A DNA stretch of 64,000 nt from Arcobacter sp. CECT 8983 (GTDB lineage: Bacteria; Campylobacterota; Campylobacteria; Campylobacterales; Arcobacteraceae), in contig NZ_PDKF01000004.1 in NCBI RefSeq assembly GCF_004118855.1, positions 397,604-461,603 on the forward strand, given 5' to 3'. The position numbers and the translations under genes were made by a program. Shown piece by piece: positions 1-7,622 of this stretch. The notes beneath the pieces were generated by a model. The model was not told the origin of the DNA. It worked only from the letters and a program-made list of their open reading frames with translations, and made no database searches. Position 1 is the stretch's first letter; each line of letters begins with the position of its first letter.

Positions 1-2
1 AT

Positions 3-527
3 GCTTCGATGCCAATCTATAAATTTGAAAATAATCAAATAGCTTTTAAAACAGATTTTGAAGAATATATAAAATATGATTTAGATATTTATGATATGAA
101 AACGAGACATGATCCTTTTGTTGTAGAGGCTTACACTATAAATAATGAAGAAATATTTTTAGAATATGTAAAAACTGACACAAACACAACTTGGAATGGA
201 CAAGCTTTGAGTCTATATGAAGACTTCTTTAAACAAAAACTACAAATAAATGAGTTTGAGACTTTAGAGTCAAAAGATATATCAAACTATACTTTTAAAG
301 TAAAAAGAGTAGATGATGCTTTTATTTTACATATAATCTATATTTGGGCTGCAAATACAGATGTATTTATTGTAGATATGAAAGGTAAGTTATATAAAAA
401 GTTATTATCAGAATTTGAAGAAGGATATACTTATAATTATGAGAAAGAACAAAAAGGTAATGTAAATTTTAATATCTCTCTTGTAAAAGAAAATTGTATT
501 CAAGGTTTCTTTAATGCAAGTCATTAA
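3..527 (+). CDS. Conserved hypothetical protein, 5' end cut by the window edge
   Basis: The frame is open from base 3, and the first ATG is at 9, so the true start probably lies left of the window and a signal peptide may be missing. The visible 172 residues resemble the next gene over most of their length: both share the pattern I/N-N-Y-T-F-K followed by F-x-x-D-x-x-G-K-x-Y-x-K-x-L. The last 14 bases overlap the start of that gene, so the two form a tandem paralogous pair, probably co-translated. I recognise no catalytic motif and no named family. By analogy with the neighbour it is probably exported. Confidence 0.6.
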   Translation, partial: ASMPIYKFENNQIAFKTDFEEYIKYDLDIYDMKTRHDPFVVEAYTINNEEIFLEYVKTDTNTTWNGQALSLYEDFFKQKLQINEFETLESKDISNYTFKVKRVDDAFILHIIYIWAANTDVFIVDMKGKLYKKLLSEFEEGYTYNYEKEQKGNVNFNISLVKENCIQGFFNASH

Positions 528-1131
528 AAAAATACAAACATATTTTTTTATAATTTTATTTTTTAGTGCTTGTAGCATAAATAGTTTAAATAACTATTCT
601 TCAAAAACTAAAGAACTCTCTTTTTATTCAAATAGTAAATTAATAGAAAAACTAAGCTTTAATAATCCAAAACAAAAGTACTACTTATCAATGCCTTGTG
701 TTTCTAACTCTTATACAATAGAAGAAAAAAATAGTAGATATGGGAAATTGTTTTTTGAGTACATTGATTTAAATAGTAATTGTGTTTGGACAGGTTTAGC
801 AAGTAGTTTTTTTGAAACGAGTTTAAATTATGAGTTAAAGCTTAATTCTTTTGAAGTTGTAGAAAATATTGATATAAATAATTATACTTTTAAAACCTAT
901 AAAATAAACAATGAAAGTTATTTAAGTGTTATTTATTCTTATTATACAAATACAAATATGTTTTTAATTGATTATAACGGGAAATTTTACACAAAATTTT
1001 TAAAAGAATTGAAACCAAGCTATAAATCAAAATATCTTGATAAAAAAAGATTTTTAGGAAATTATGATAAAAGTTTAGTAAGAAAGAATATTCTTGAAAA
1101 CTATTTTAGATATGAAAGAATAGAGTTATAA
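514..1131 (+). CDS. Putative lipoprotein, paralogue of the upstream gene
   Basis: A 205-residue protein with a typical lipoprotein signal: basic start (M-Q-V-I-K-K), hydrophobic stretch at residues 9-18, and lipobox F-F-S-A-C with Cys20 as the predicted lipidated residue. The mature part is polar and rich in Asn, Tyr and Ser, and aligns with the preceding gene from about residue 70 to 170. No enzyme motif is visible. It is most likely an outer-membrane or periplasm-facing lipoprotein of unknown function. Its TAA stop lies inside the left arm of a hairpin that also terminates the convergent gene. Confidence 0.7.
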   Translation: MQVIKKIQTYFFIILFFSACSINSLNNYSSKTKELSFYSNSKLIEKLSFNNPKQKYYLSMPCVSNSYTIEEKNSRYGKLFFEYIDLNSNCVWTGLASSFFETSLNYELKLNSFEVVENIDINNYTFKTYKINNESYLSVIYSYYTNTNMFLIDYNGKFYTKFLKELKPSYKSKYLDKKRFLGNYDKSLVRKNILENYFRYERIEL

Positions 1132-1148
1132 GCATTTAGCTTATAACT
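1124..1148. terminator. Hairpin between convergent genes
   Basis: Perfect 10-bp inverted repeat: AGTTATAAGC at 1124-1133 and GCTTATAACT at 1139-1148, with a 5-base loop. It overlaps the stop of the lipoprotein gene and abuts the stop of the DUF4197 gene. The position suggests a bidirectional terminator, though only a short T-run follows on the plus strand. Confidence 0.6.
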
Positions 1149-1955
1149 TTAGTTTCCAAATACTTTTTTTAGTATTGAAGTTGTTTGTTCAACGGGGTTT
1201 TCTCTAATAGAAGCCTCTTTTTCAGAAATCATTTTAAATAAACCATCAATAGCTTTATTTGTTACATAATCATCTAAACTTTCTTCACTAGAACTTGGAA
1301 TATACTCATCTACTCCAAAGTTTTTAGCTAAGTTCATTACTGAACTATTTTCTACATACTCTTTACCATACTGTTTGTAGTAAGTATTAAAAGTATCATA
1401 GTATTTTGAAACACTATTTTCTTGCATTGTTTTATTTACTATTGGTTTAATTAATTCTTTTAATTTGTCATAGGTATTTTCTTTGAAATAGTTTGTCGCA
1501 GAGTGTTCATCTGCACTCAAGATTTTTTTAGCATCCTCTAAATTCATTTTTTCAATTGCTTCAATAAAAATCTCAGCAGTTTGAGGTGCTGCTTTTGTTG
1601 CTGCACTGTTCATAGACTTTATTAAATCATTAGCAATTTTATCTCCACCAACTTTTCTTATAATACTTTCTGCTTTTTGAAGATTTTCGGGCAATGGAAT
1701 TTTTACATCTTTATTGTTTAAATAGCCATTTTGTGCCCCTAACGTTTTAGTAGCATAATTAACTCCCACTTTTAAAGCCTCTTTCAAACCTTTTGAAACA
1801 GTATTTTCTGATAAAGAGCTTTTTACTGTTTGTTCTTTTTTTGTATCTGTAGTTGTTATATCTTTTACTATATCTTTTGTAAAGCTATTTAAATCAAAGC
1901 CAAAAGATAATGTACTACACACTATTAAAGATAAAAGAATTATTTTTTTCTTCAT
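1149..1955 (-). CDS. DUF4197 family secreted protein
   Basis: 268 residues with a cleavable-looking signal peptide (M-K-K-K, then a hydrophobic stretch to about residue 20). The body has the DUF4197 pattern: G-L-K-E-A-L-x-V-G near residue 57, then I-P-L-P-E-N-L near 86, a helical segment with A-P-x-T-A-E-I-F, and D-A-K-K-I-L near 143. DUF4197 proteins are periplasmic, mostly helical and of unknown function. A stretch of about 35 Lys/Thr/Ser-rich residues separates the signal peptide from the domain. It is transcribed away from the next gene through a shared divergent promoter region. Confidence 0.85.
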   Translation of the reverse strand: MKKKIILLSLIVCSTLSFGFDLNSFTKDIVKDITTTDTKKEQTVKSSLSENTVSKGLKEALKVGVNYATKTLGAQNGYLNNKDVKIPLPENLQKAESIIRKVGGDKIANDLIKSMNSAATKAAPQTAEIFIEAIEKMNLEDAKKILSADEHSATNYFKENTYDKLKELIKPIVNKTMQENSVSKYYDTFNTYYKQYGKEYVENSSVMNLAKNFGVDEYIPSSSEESLDDYVTNKAIDGLFKMISEKEASIRENPVEQTTSILKKVFGN

Positions 1956-1980
1956 TGTTTTTTTCCCTATATTTTTTAAT

Positions 1981-1995
1981 ATTATATGCTAAAAT
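1981..1995. promoter_or_regulatory. Overlapping divergent -10 elements
   Basis: On the minus strand TATAAT (1986 to 1981) fits a -10 box for the DUF4197 gene. On the plus strand TAAAAT at 1990-1995, preceded by TGC (extended -10 form), fits the gene starting at 2023. No clear -35 is visible, which is usual for sigma-70 promoters in this phylum. Confidence 0.5.
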
Positions 1996-2022
1996 GCTAC
2001 AAATTCAAATTAGTGAGAGAAA

Positions 2023-2457
2023 ATGATAGAAGAGATTTCACAGTTTTTTTATAGCTTTAAAACAAAAATTGTTGATTCAAATACTTTAGAAAAAGAGTAT
2101 TCAAAGCAAATCTTTGATTTTGCACAAAAAATTAAAGATGAAAAACTACAAGAAGAGTATAGAGATAACTTTTTACTTATTTTAGGTTATACCCTAAGAT
2201 TAGAAGATATTTCACAAAGACTTTTTTTCACTTTCCAAGAAGCAATTTATGCTATTGATTTAGATTTTCAAATGAAAAATGAAGAGTCAAAAAAAGTTAA
2301 CTCAATAGTTTATATCTTAGTTTTAGAAGTTATTTTAAAAGAACTTCAAATCAAACAAATAGATGAAGAATTAAAACAAGAAGCTTTAAACGCTTATGAA
2401 AAATTAGAAAAACAAAAAGCTAAAGAGAATAAAAAATACCACATGTATCAATACTAG
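2023..2457 (+). CDS. Small hypothetical protein, helical
   Basis: 144 residues, strongly charged, rich in Glu, Lys, Leu and Ile, and predicted mostly helical. There is no signal peptide or membrane segment, so it is probably cytoplasmic. The start ATG has a purine-rich GAGAGA just upstream and a good extended -10 box about 28 bp before it. The C-terminus is a Lys-rich tail. It overlaps the convergent HPP gene by four bases. I do not recognise a family. Confidence 0.55.
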   Translation: MIEEISQFFYSFKTKIVDSNTLEKEYSKQIFDFAQKIKDEKLQEEYRDNFLLILGYTLRLEDISQRLFFTFQEAIYAIDLDFQMKNEESKKVNSIVYILVLEVILKELQIKQIDEELKQEALNAYEKLEKQKAKENKKYHMYQY

Positions 2458-2999
2458 GAATCTTTTGATCCTCTTGAGTTTGGATAATACCTTTTTTTAG
2501 GAATATTATTTATAATAAATGCTATAAAAAGCATTATAAAAGCACCTGTTGTAACAGGTATTAAAACATATAAAAATCCTAAGTTATGAATTTGTTCAGT
2601 TCCTATAACTGCAATTAGTGCAGTTGCTCCTCCTGGAGGATGTAGTGTTAATGTTAACTGCATAACTAAAATAGAACTAGCTACAGCAAGGGCTGAACAC
2701 AACCATAAATAATCACCCAAAAGTTTAAAACTTGTTACTCCAATAATAGCACTTAAAATATGACCACCTACAAGATTTCTAGGTTGTGCTAAAGGAGAGT
2801 GAATTGCACCATAGATTAAAACAGCACTTGCTCCAAATGAGCCAATTACTAAAGATAAATCAGTATCATTTAAAAAGTTAAAGTGAATAAATGCAATAGC
2901 AATTATTCCTATAAATGAACCTATCCAAGACCAAATAAGATTTTCAATTTCAATTTTTTCTGTGTTTATTTTTTTAAATCTTTTAAAAAACTTCTTCAT
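2454..2999 (-). CDS. HPP family integral membrane protein
   Basis: 181 residues with about four transmembrane segments (roughly 25-45, 50-68, 97-115 and 140-163) and the family signature L-H-P-P-G-G-A-T-A-L near residue 118, plus S-P-L-A-Q-P-R-N-L-V-G-G near 68. HPP proteins are inner-membrane proteins; some members have been linked to nitrite transport, but the substrate of this group is unsettled. It stands alone: the two neighbours are unrelated in function. The start has AAAGG 11 bp upstream, a long spacing. Confidence 0.85.
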   Translation of the reverse strand: MKKFFKRFKKINTEKIEIENLIWSWIGSFIGIIAIAFIHFNFLNDTDLSLVIGSFGASAVLIYGAIHSPLAQPRNLVGGHILSAIIGVTSFKLLGDYLWLCSALAVASSILVMQLTLTLHPPGGATALIAVIGTEQIHNLGFLYVLIPVTTGAFIMLFIAFIINNIPKKRYYPNSRGSKDS

Positions 3000-3061
3000 A
3001 GTTATACATACCTTTAAAAATGAAGTATAACTATTACTTTTTATTTATTCTATGACTTGAA

Positions 3062-3688
3062 TCAAATTGGAATATTTAAAATTTCATCTTTTATTTCATT
3101 AATATCATCAATCACTTTTATAATATCTAAATCACCTGGATCAATCATTTTTTCATCAATTAAAGTAGTTTCAATAAATTTCATTAGTCCATCCCAAAAT
3201 TCACTTCCTACAAGATAAACTCTAAATCCATCTCTCATTTTCCCAGTTTGTGTTAGAGTTACTACTTCAAAAAGCTCATCTAATGTTCCAAAACCACCAG
3301 GAAAAATAATACAAGCTTTTGAGTACTTAACTAACATATATTTTCTAGAAAAGAAATAATTAAAAGTTAAATGTTTATTTGTATATGGATTAACTGATTG
3401 TTCAAAGGGAAGGTCAATACTTAATCCAACAGATTCTCCATTTGAAGATTTAAAGGCACCTCTATTTGCAGCTTGCATAATTCCATCACCACCACCTGTG
3501 ATAATATTAACACCTTCTTTTGCTAAAATATATGCTAGTTTTTGTGCTTTCATCGCATAGACATTTGTTTGTTTTGTTCTTGCACTTCCAAAAATAGTAA
3601 CGTTATTTTTTAAATCTTTTAAAAGTTCTCTACCATTTGTGAAGTCATCATTAATTCTTGGACTATATATTACATTGTTTTTTTCCAT
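3062..3688 (-). CDS. LOG family protein (TIGR00730-like nucleotide phosphoribohydrolase)
   Basis: 208 residues from the ATG at 3688, chosen because AAGGAG (3700-3695) sits 6 bases upstream; an in-frame TTG further up would place that Shine-Dalgarno inside the coding region. The LOG fold is shown by G-G-G-D-G-I-M-Q-A-A-N-R-G-A near residue 66 and the hallmark P-G-G-F-G-T-L-D-E-L near 129. Members, long mislabelled lysine decarboxylases, hydrolyse nucleoside 5'-monophosphates to base and ribose 5-phosphate. It is probably cytosolic. Substrate preference cannot be read from the sequence. Confidence 0.85.
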   Translation of the reverse strand: MEKNNVIYSPRINDDFTNGRELLKDLKNNVTIFGSARTKQTNVYAMKAQKLAYILAKEGVNIITGGGDGIMQAANRGAFKSSNGESVGLSIDLPFEQSVNPYTNKHLTFNYFFSRKYMLVKYSKACIIFPGGFGTLDELFEVVTLTQTGKMRDGFRVYLVGSEFWDGLMKFIETTLIDEKMIDPGDLDIIKVIDDINEIKDEILNIPI

Positions 3689-3791
3689 GATTAACTCCTT
3701 TAAAATCAAGTTATGATTATATTTATATTTTCATTATAAAGCTTGTAATATTTTATAAAACAACAAAGTTTTATTTCATTTTACTTTTAAT

Positions 3792-3824
3792 ACTCACTTT
3801 TATCTCACCTGTTTTAGATAAAAT
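3792..3824 (+). promoter_or_regulatory. Operator with 11-bp direct repeats and -10 box for the kinase operon
   Basis: ACTCACTT at 3792-3799 and TCTCACCT at 3803-3810 are direct repeats one helical turn (11 bp) apart. A -10 box TAAAAT follows at 3819-3824, exactly 16 bp from the start of the second repeat. The same arrangement occurs before dctP at 6070-6102. Such repeats are typical binding sites for OmpR/PhoB-type regulators that replace the -35 contact. Confidence 0.65.
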
Positions 3825-3849
3825 AGCATTTTTAATCAGGAGAATTTAA

Positions 3850-5379
3850 TTGTTTAATGAAAAAAATATACCCAAACTTATTATCTTTACGCCTATTATT
3901 ACAGCTATATTAATTGCTTTTTTTACAATATATTTCTTTATAGATAATCAAAACAACTATTTTGAAGAAGAGAGTTTAATTGTTGAAAAAGAGTATTTAC
4001 AAAAACAAAAAAATATTCTAAAAAAAGAGATTGATTATGCAATAAACTATATAAATCATAGAGTTAACAACAACAAATTATTAAGTGAAGAAGAGTTAAA
4101 AAAAGATATTTTGGAATATCTTGAAACTATTAGATATGGAAAACATGGATATCTTTGGATACATGATACAAATTATTATTTAAGAGGGCATCCTTTTAGA
4201 CCAAATAGTATTGACACTTATGACATTGACTTAAAAGATGCAAAGGGCGGTTTTATTACTAAAAAGTTTATAGACGAAACAATTAAAAAGCCAAATGGAG
4301 TTTTTATTGAGTATTATTGGCAAAAGCCAGAGGAAAAAGACTTTTCTAAGAAACTTGGTTTTTTTAAACTATATAAAAAATATAATTGGGTGATAGGAGC
4401 AGGGCTTTATATTGATGATATTCAAGACTCAATAAATGCAAATAAAAAACTTTTAGAAAAGAAGATTAACAAACACATTAGATTAGTTGTAACTGTTTCC
4501 TTTCTAGCGATTTTGATAATTGGTGTTTTATCTTTTATTATGTCAAAAAAGATTACTCAAGTATTTAATGCTTATCAAGAAAATGTAAAAAGAAAAGAGC
4601 TTTTACTAGAAGATTTAAATAGAAATTTGGAGTTAAAAGTTCAAAAGGCTGTTAAAGAAGTTAAGAAAAAAGATAGGGCAATGCTTCATCAATCAAGGCT
4701 AGCAAGAATGGGAGCAATGCTTTCAATGATTGCCCATCAATGGAGACAACCTTTAAGTGAAGTATCTGGAGTACTCATGGAGCTTGAAACTGCAAATAAG
4801 TTTAATAAAGTAACTTCAGAAATGATTGAAGAGACAGTTAAAGAGTCAAATAAACAAATTGCCTTTATGTCAAATACAATTGAAGACTTTAGAAACTTCT
4901 TCAAACCAGATAAATTAAAAGTTGATTTTTATATAGAAAATGCTTGTAATAAAGCTTTAACCTTAGTTGATGCTTCACTTAAAAATTTTAATATAAAAGT
5001 AGAAAAGAAAATAAAATATAACCCTTTAATTCATGGCTATGAAAGAGAATTTGCACAAGTGATTTTAAATCTCTTATCAAATGCAAAGGATGCTTTAATT
5101 CAAAGACAAGTTTCTAATCCTACTATTAAACTTATAGTTACAAAAAAAGATAATAATGCCATTATTAAAGTAAAAGATAATGCAGGGGGAGTGGAAGAGG
5201 ATTATTTAGATTTAATATTTGAGCCGTATTTTACTACAAAAGGTGCATCAAAAGGAACTGGTCTTGGGCTTTATATGGCAAAAATGATTGTTGAAAAAAA
5301 CATGAATGGAGAAATTACTGTAGATAACAAGAAAAAAGGTGCAAACTTTTTAATTGTACTTCCTATAGAAGAGGTTTGA
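3850..5379 (+). CDS. Sensor histidine kinase with periplasmic cache domain
   Basis: 509 residues from a TTG start with CAGGAG upstream; no ATG fits better. Order of parts: TM1 at about 9-31; a periplasmic single-cache sensor at about 40-195 (Y-L-W-I-H-D near 101, W-V-I-G-A-G-L-Y near 180); TM2 at 211-231; a coiled coil; the histidine box I-A-H-Q-W-R-Q-P-L with His296; N-box with N-L-L-S-N-A-K-D-A-L near 407; G boxes D-N-A-G-G (443) and G-T-G-L-G-L-Y (469). It autophosphorylates and passes phosphate to the regulator immediately downstream. Its position suggests it senses a small organic acid, probably the ligand of the TRAP system that follows. It is a paralogue of the kinase at 44417. Confidence 0.88.
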   Translation: MFNEKNIPKLIIFTPIITAILIAFFTIYFFIDNQNNYFEEESLIVEKEYLQKQKNILKKEIDYAINYINHRVNNNKLLSEEELKKDILEYLETIRYGKHGYLWIHDTNYYLRGHPFRPNSIDTYDIDLKDAKGGFITKKFIDETIKKPNGVFIEYYWQKPEEKDFSKKLGFFKLYKKYNWVIGAGLYIDDIQDSINANKKLLEKKINKHIRLVVTVSFLAILIIGVLSFIMSKKITQVFNAYQENVKRKELLLEDLNRNLELKVQKAVKEVKKKDRAMLHQSRLARMGAMLSMIAHQWRQPLSEVSGVLMELETANKFNKVTSEMIEETVKESNKQIAFMSNTIEDFRNFFKPDKLKVDFYIENACNKALTLVDASLKNFNIKVEKKIKYNPLIHGYEREFAQVILNLLSNAKDALIQRQVSNPTIKLIVTKKDNNAIIKVKDNAGGVEEDYLDLIFEPYFTTKGASKGTGLGLYMAKMIVEKNMNGEITVDNKKKGANFLIVLPIEEV

Positions 5380-5381
5380 GT

Positions 5382-6065
5382 ATGGATGAGAGTATAATAA
5401 AACAACTTCAAGAATATACTGTTCTTTGTGTGGAAGATGAAGATGGTATTAGAAAAAGATTAGTAAATACTTTAAAGTACTATTTTGGCGGTGTTTATGA
5501 AGCAAAAGATGGTGAAGATGGTTATTACTTATATAATGAATATAAACCTGATTTAATCATTACAGATATAGAAATGCCTTGTAAAGGAGGGATTTCACTT
5601 GTTGAAGATATTAGAAAAAAAGACAGTGACACCTTAGTAATAATGGTAACTGCTTATTCAACTGAAGAGTATCTTTTAGAGCTTATAAATCTAAATGTAA
5701 ACCAATATATTCTAAAACCTGTAAACTCTGATTCTTTATTGACTGGAATTGTAAAAGCTTTTGGAAAAAGATTAAAAGAAAAAATCTTTTTTCACAAAGA
5801 TTTATATTTTGATGTGCAAGAAAGGGAATTATATTATAAAGATGAGGTAGTTTCATTACGTAAAAGAGATAAAGAGTTCTTACTTTTACTTCATAGAAAT
5901 AGAAATGTAGTTGTAACTTATGAGTTAATTGAAGAGTATTTATGGCGAGATAAGTCTATGAGCATAACAGCTTTAAAAACCTTTATAAAAGAGTTTAGAA
6001 AGCGTATTCCCATTGAAATTATTACAAATAAACCACAAGAAGGGTATAAATTAATCGATTTTTAG
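5382..6065 (+). CDS. OmpR-type response regulator, partner of the cache kinase
   Basis: 227 residues. The ATG at 5382 is preferred: AGAGG lies 7 bp upstream, while an in-frame TTG at 5376 overlaps the kinase stop. The receiver domain has the acidic pocket E-D-E near residues 18-20, phospho-acceptor Asp62 in I-I-T-D-I-E-M-P, and the switch Lys in L-K-P-V near 112. A winged-helix DNA-binding domain fills about 128-227, with Y-E-L-I-E-E-Y-L-W and the ending G-Y-K-L-I-D-F. It is translationally coupled to the kinase. The 11-bp direct repeats before its own operon and before dctP are its likely sites, so it probably autoregulates and activates uptake. Confidence 0.87.
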   Translation: MDESIIKQLQEYTVLCVEDEDGIRKRLVNTLKYYFGGVYEAKDGEDGYYLYNEYKPDLIITDIEMPCKGGISLVEDIRKKDSDTLVIMVTAYSTEEYLLELINLNVNQYILKPVNSDSLLTGIVKAFGKRLKEKIFFHKDLYFDVQERELYYKDEVVSLRKRDKEFLLLLHRNRNVVVTYELIEEYLWRDKSMSITALKTFIKEFRKRIPIEIITNKPQEGYKLIDF

Positions 6066-6069
6066 AAAA

Positions 6070-6102
6070 ACTCACTTGAAACTCACTTAATTGTTTTATG
6101 AT
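6070..6102 (+). promoter_or_regulatory. Operator with 11-bp direct repeats and -10 box before dctP
   Basis: Two perfect ACTCACTT repeats at 6070-6077 and 6081-6088, 11 bp apart. A -10 box TATGAT is at 6097-6102, again 16 bp from the start of the second repeat. This matches the site before the kinase gene in sequence, period and distance to -10, which is good evidence for a shared activator. Confidence 0.7.
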
Positions 6103-6117
6103 GAATTTCATAAACAA

Positions 6118-6157
6118 AGGTTGCCTTTAGAAAATATTGATTTTTAAAGGGGAACCT
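6118..6157 (+). promoter_or_regulatory. Long hairpin in the dctP leader
   Basis: AGGTT (6118-6122) pairs with AACCT (6153-6157), CCTTTA (6124-6129) with TAAAGG (6145-6150), and AAAAT (6131-6135) with ATTTT (6140-6144), around a 4-base loop. With transcription starting near 6109, the hairpin begins about 9 bases from the 5' end and finishes just before the Shine-Dalgarno AAAGGAG (6162-6168). It may stabilise the abundant dctP message or tune its translation. Confidence 0.5.
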
Positions 6158-6173
6158 AAACAAAGGAGTCTTA

Positions 6174-7130
6174 ATGTTCAAAAAAAGTTTACTTTTAGTT
6201 GCTCTTGCAAGTGTTGCATTAGCAGGTAATATTAAAATGGATTTAAATGCAAAATATGGTGCAAATAATTTCCATACAAAAGGTGCTGAAAAGTATGCAC
6301 AATTAGTTAAAGATTACTCAAATGGTTCTGTAGATATTACAGTACATGCAGGATCTGCACTTATTAAAGGAAATCCTCTTAAAGCTGTAAAAGATGGAAC
6401 AGTTGCAATGACTGATATGTTTATTCCTTTTACATCTGGTGGAGGAAAAGTGTTTGGGATTTCTGCTTTACCATTTATTGCTAACTCATATGAAGATGCT
6501 TTCAAGTTATATCAACTTGCAAAACCAGCTTATGATAAAACTGCAAAAAAATGGAATCAAAAAATTCTTTATTCTGTAACTTGGCCAGCTTCTGGTTTTT
6601 ATTCAAAAAAAGAAGTTACAAAACTATCTGATTTTGAAGGTATAAAAACTAGAACTTATGACAAAAACTCTGCTGCATTTATTAATAAAGCAGGTGGAAA
6701 TGCAGTTGCCTTACCTTGGGGAGAAGTTTATTCTTCACTTAGAACGGGTCTTGTTGACTCTGTAGTTACTTCTTCAGCATCTGGAAAAGATGGTAAGTTT
6801 TGGGAAGTATTATCAAACTATACAAAAATCAATTATGCATACCCTTTACAAGCAGTATCAATTAACTTAGATTATTGGAATTCTTTAGATAAAACACAAC
6901 AAAAAGCCATGTTAAAAGCAGCAAAAGAGATTGAAAAAGCTCAATGGGAAGCTGCAAAAGAAGAAGATAGAGTTGCTTTAGAAATGCTTACTAAAAATGG
7001 AATGAAAGTAAGTGAAGCAACATCTGAATTAAAAGCTCAATTAGACAAAATTGCAAATGAGTTATTAGAAGACTATTTAGATGGTGCAAATTCTCAAATC
7101 AAAGCAATTTTTGAAGAATATAGAAAGTAG
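6174..7130 (+). CDS. dctP: TRAP transporter periplasmic substrate-binding protein (DctP type)
   Basis: 318 residues with a clear signal peptide (M-F-K-K-S-L, hydrophobic, A-L-A near residue 17) and a strong Shine-Dalgarno AAAGGAG. The DctP fold is shown by the ligand region G-I-K-T-R-T-Y-D near residue 157 (the conserved Arg binds the carboxylate), G-G-N-A-V-A-L-P-W-G-E-V, and S-L-R-T-G-L-V-D-S-V. It captures an organic anion in the periplasm for the DctQM permease. Because pxpABC follow directly, the ligand is inferred to be 5-oxoproline; a pyroglutamate-binding DctP subfamily is known in Bordetella. Lactam versus dicarboxylate specificity cannot be settled by eye. Confidence 0.9.
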   Translation: MFKKSLLLVALASVALAGNIKMDLNAKYGANNFHTKGAEKYAQLVKDYSNGSVDITVHAGSALIKGNPLKAVKDGTVAMTDMFIPFTSGGGKVFGISALPFIANSYEDAFKLYQLAKPAYDKTAKKWNQKILYSVTWPASGFYSKKEVTKLSDFEGIKTRTYDKNSAAFINKAGGNAVALPWGEVYSSLRTGLVDSVVTSSASGKDGKFWEVLSNYTKINYAYPLQAVSINLDYWNSLDKTQQKAMLKAAKEIEKAQWEAAKEEDRVALEMLTKNGMKVSEATSELKAQLDKIANELLEDYLDGANSQIKAIFEEYRK

Positions 7131-7139
7131 TTAGAAGTT

Positions 7140-7622
7140 ATGAGTTTTATTTCTAACTTTATAGATAAGCTTACCAAATTTGGGGCTTATCTGTCAGCTT
7201 TTATCTTAGTAGCATTGGTTTCATTGATTTTAATTGAAATCTTTATTAGAGCATTTTTTGATATGTCAACAATGATAGCAGATGAATATAGTGGATATTT
7301 TTATTTGGCATCTATATTTTTTGGATTAGCATATACTTTCTCAAGTGATTCTCATATAAGAATTAACATAATTACTTCAAGGTTATCAAAAAAGACTAAT
7401 AACAAGATTGATATTCTTGCAGCAGTTATTACCTTAGCTGTATTAGCTTTTGCTCTTTATAGAACAATTTTATTTACATATGATTCATATGAATTACAGA
7501 TGTTATCAGAAAATGTTTCTGAAACACCACTATATTTAACACAACTTGCAATGCCTATTGGAATTACAATGTTCATGTTAGCTGTAGTATTATTTATTTT
7601 CAAAGGATTTACAAATGATTAG
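7140..7622 (+). CDS. dctQ: TRAP transporter small permease subunit (DctQ type)
   Basis: 160 residues with four hydrophobic segments (about 15-35, 50-66, 90-110 and 133-154), the usual topology of DctQ. The stretch D-E-Y-S-G-Y-F-Y near residue 47 and the S-D-S-H-I-R-I motif near 71 are typical of the family. It forms the membrane complex with DctM and docks DctP. It starts 9 bp after dctP, and its stop overlaps the dctM start by 8 bp, so the three are one transcript. The ribosome site (TAGAAG) is weak, consistent with coupling. Confidence 0.88.
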   Translation: MSFISNFIDKLTKFGAYLSAFILVALVSLILIEIFIRAFFDMSTMIADEYSGYFYLASIFFGLAYTFSSDSHIRINIITSRLSKKTNNKIDILAAVITLAVLAFALYRTILFTYDSYELQMLSENVSETPLYLTQLAMPIGITMFMLAVVLFIFKGFTND

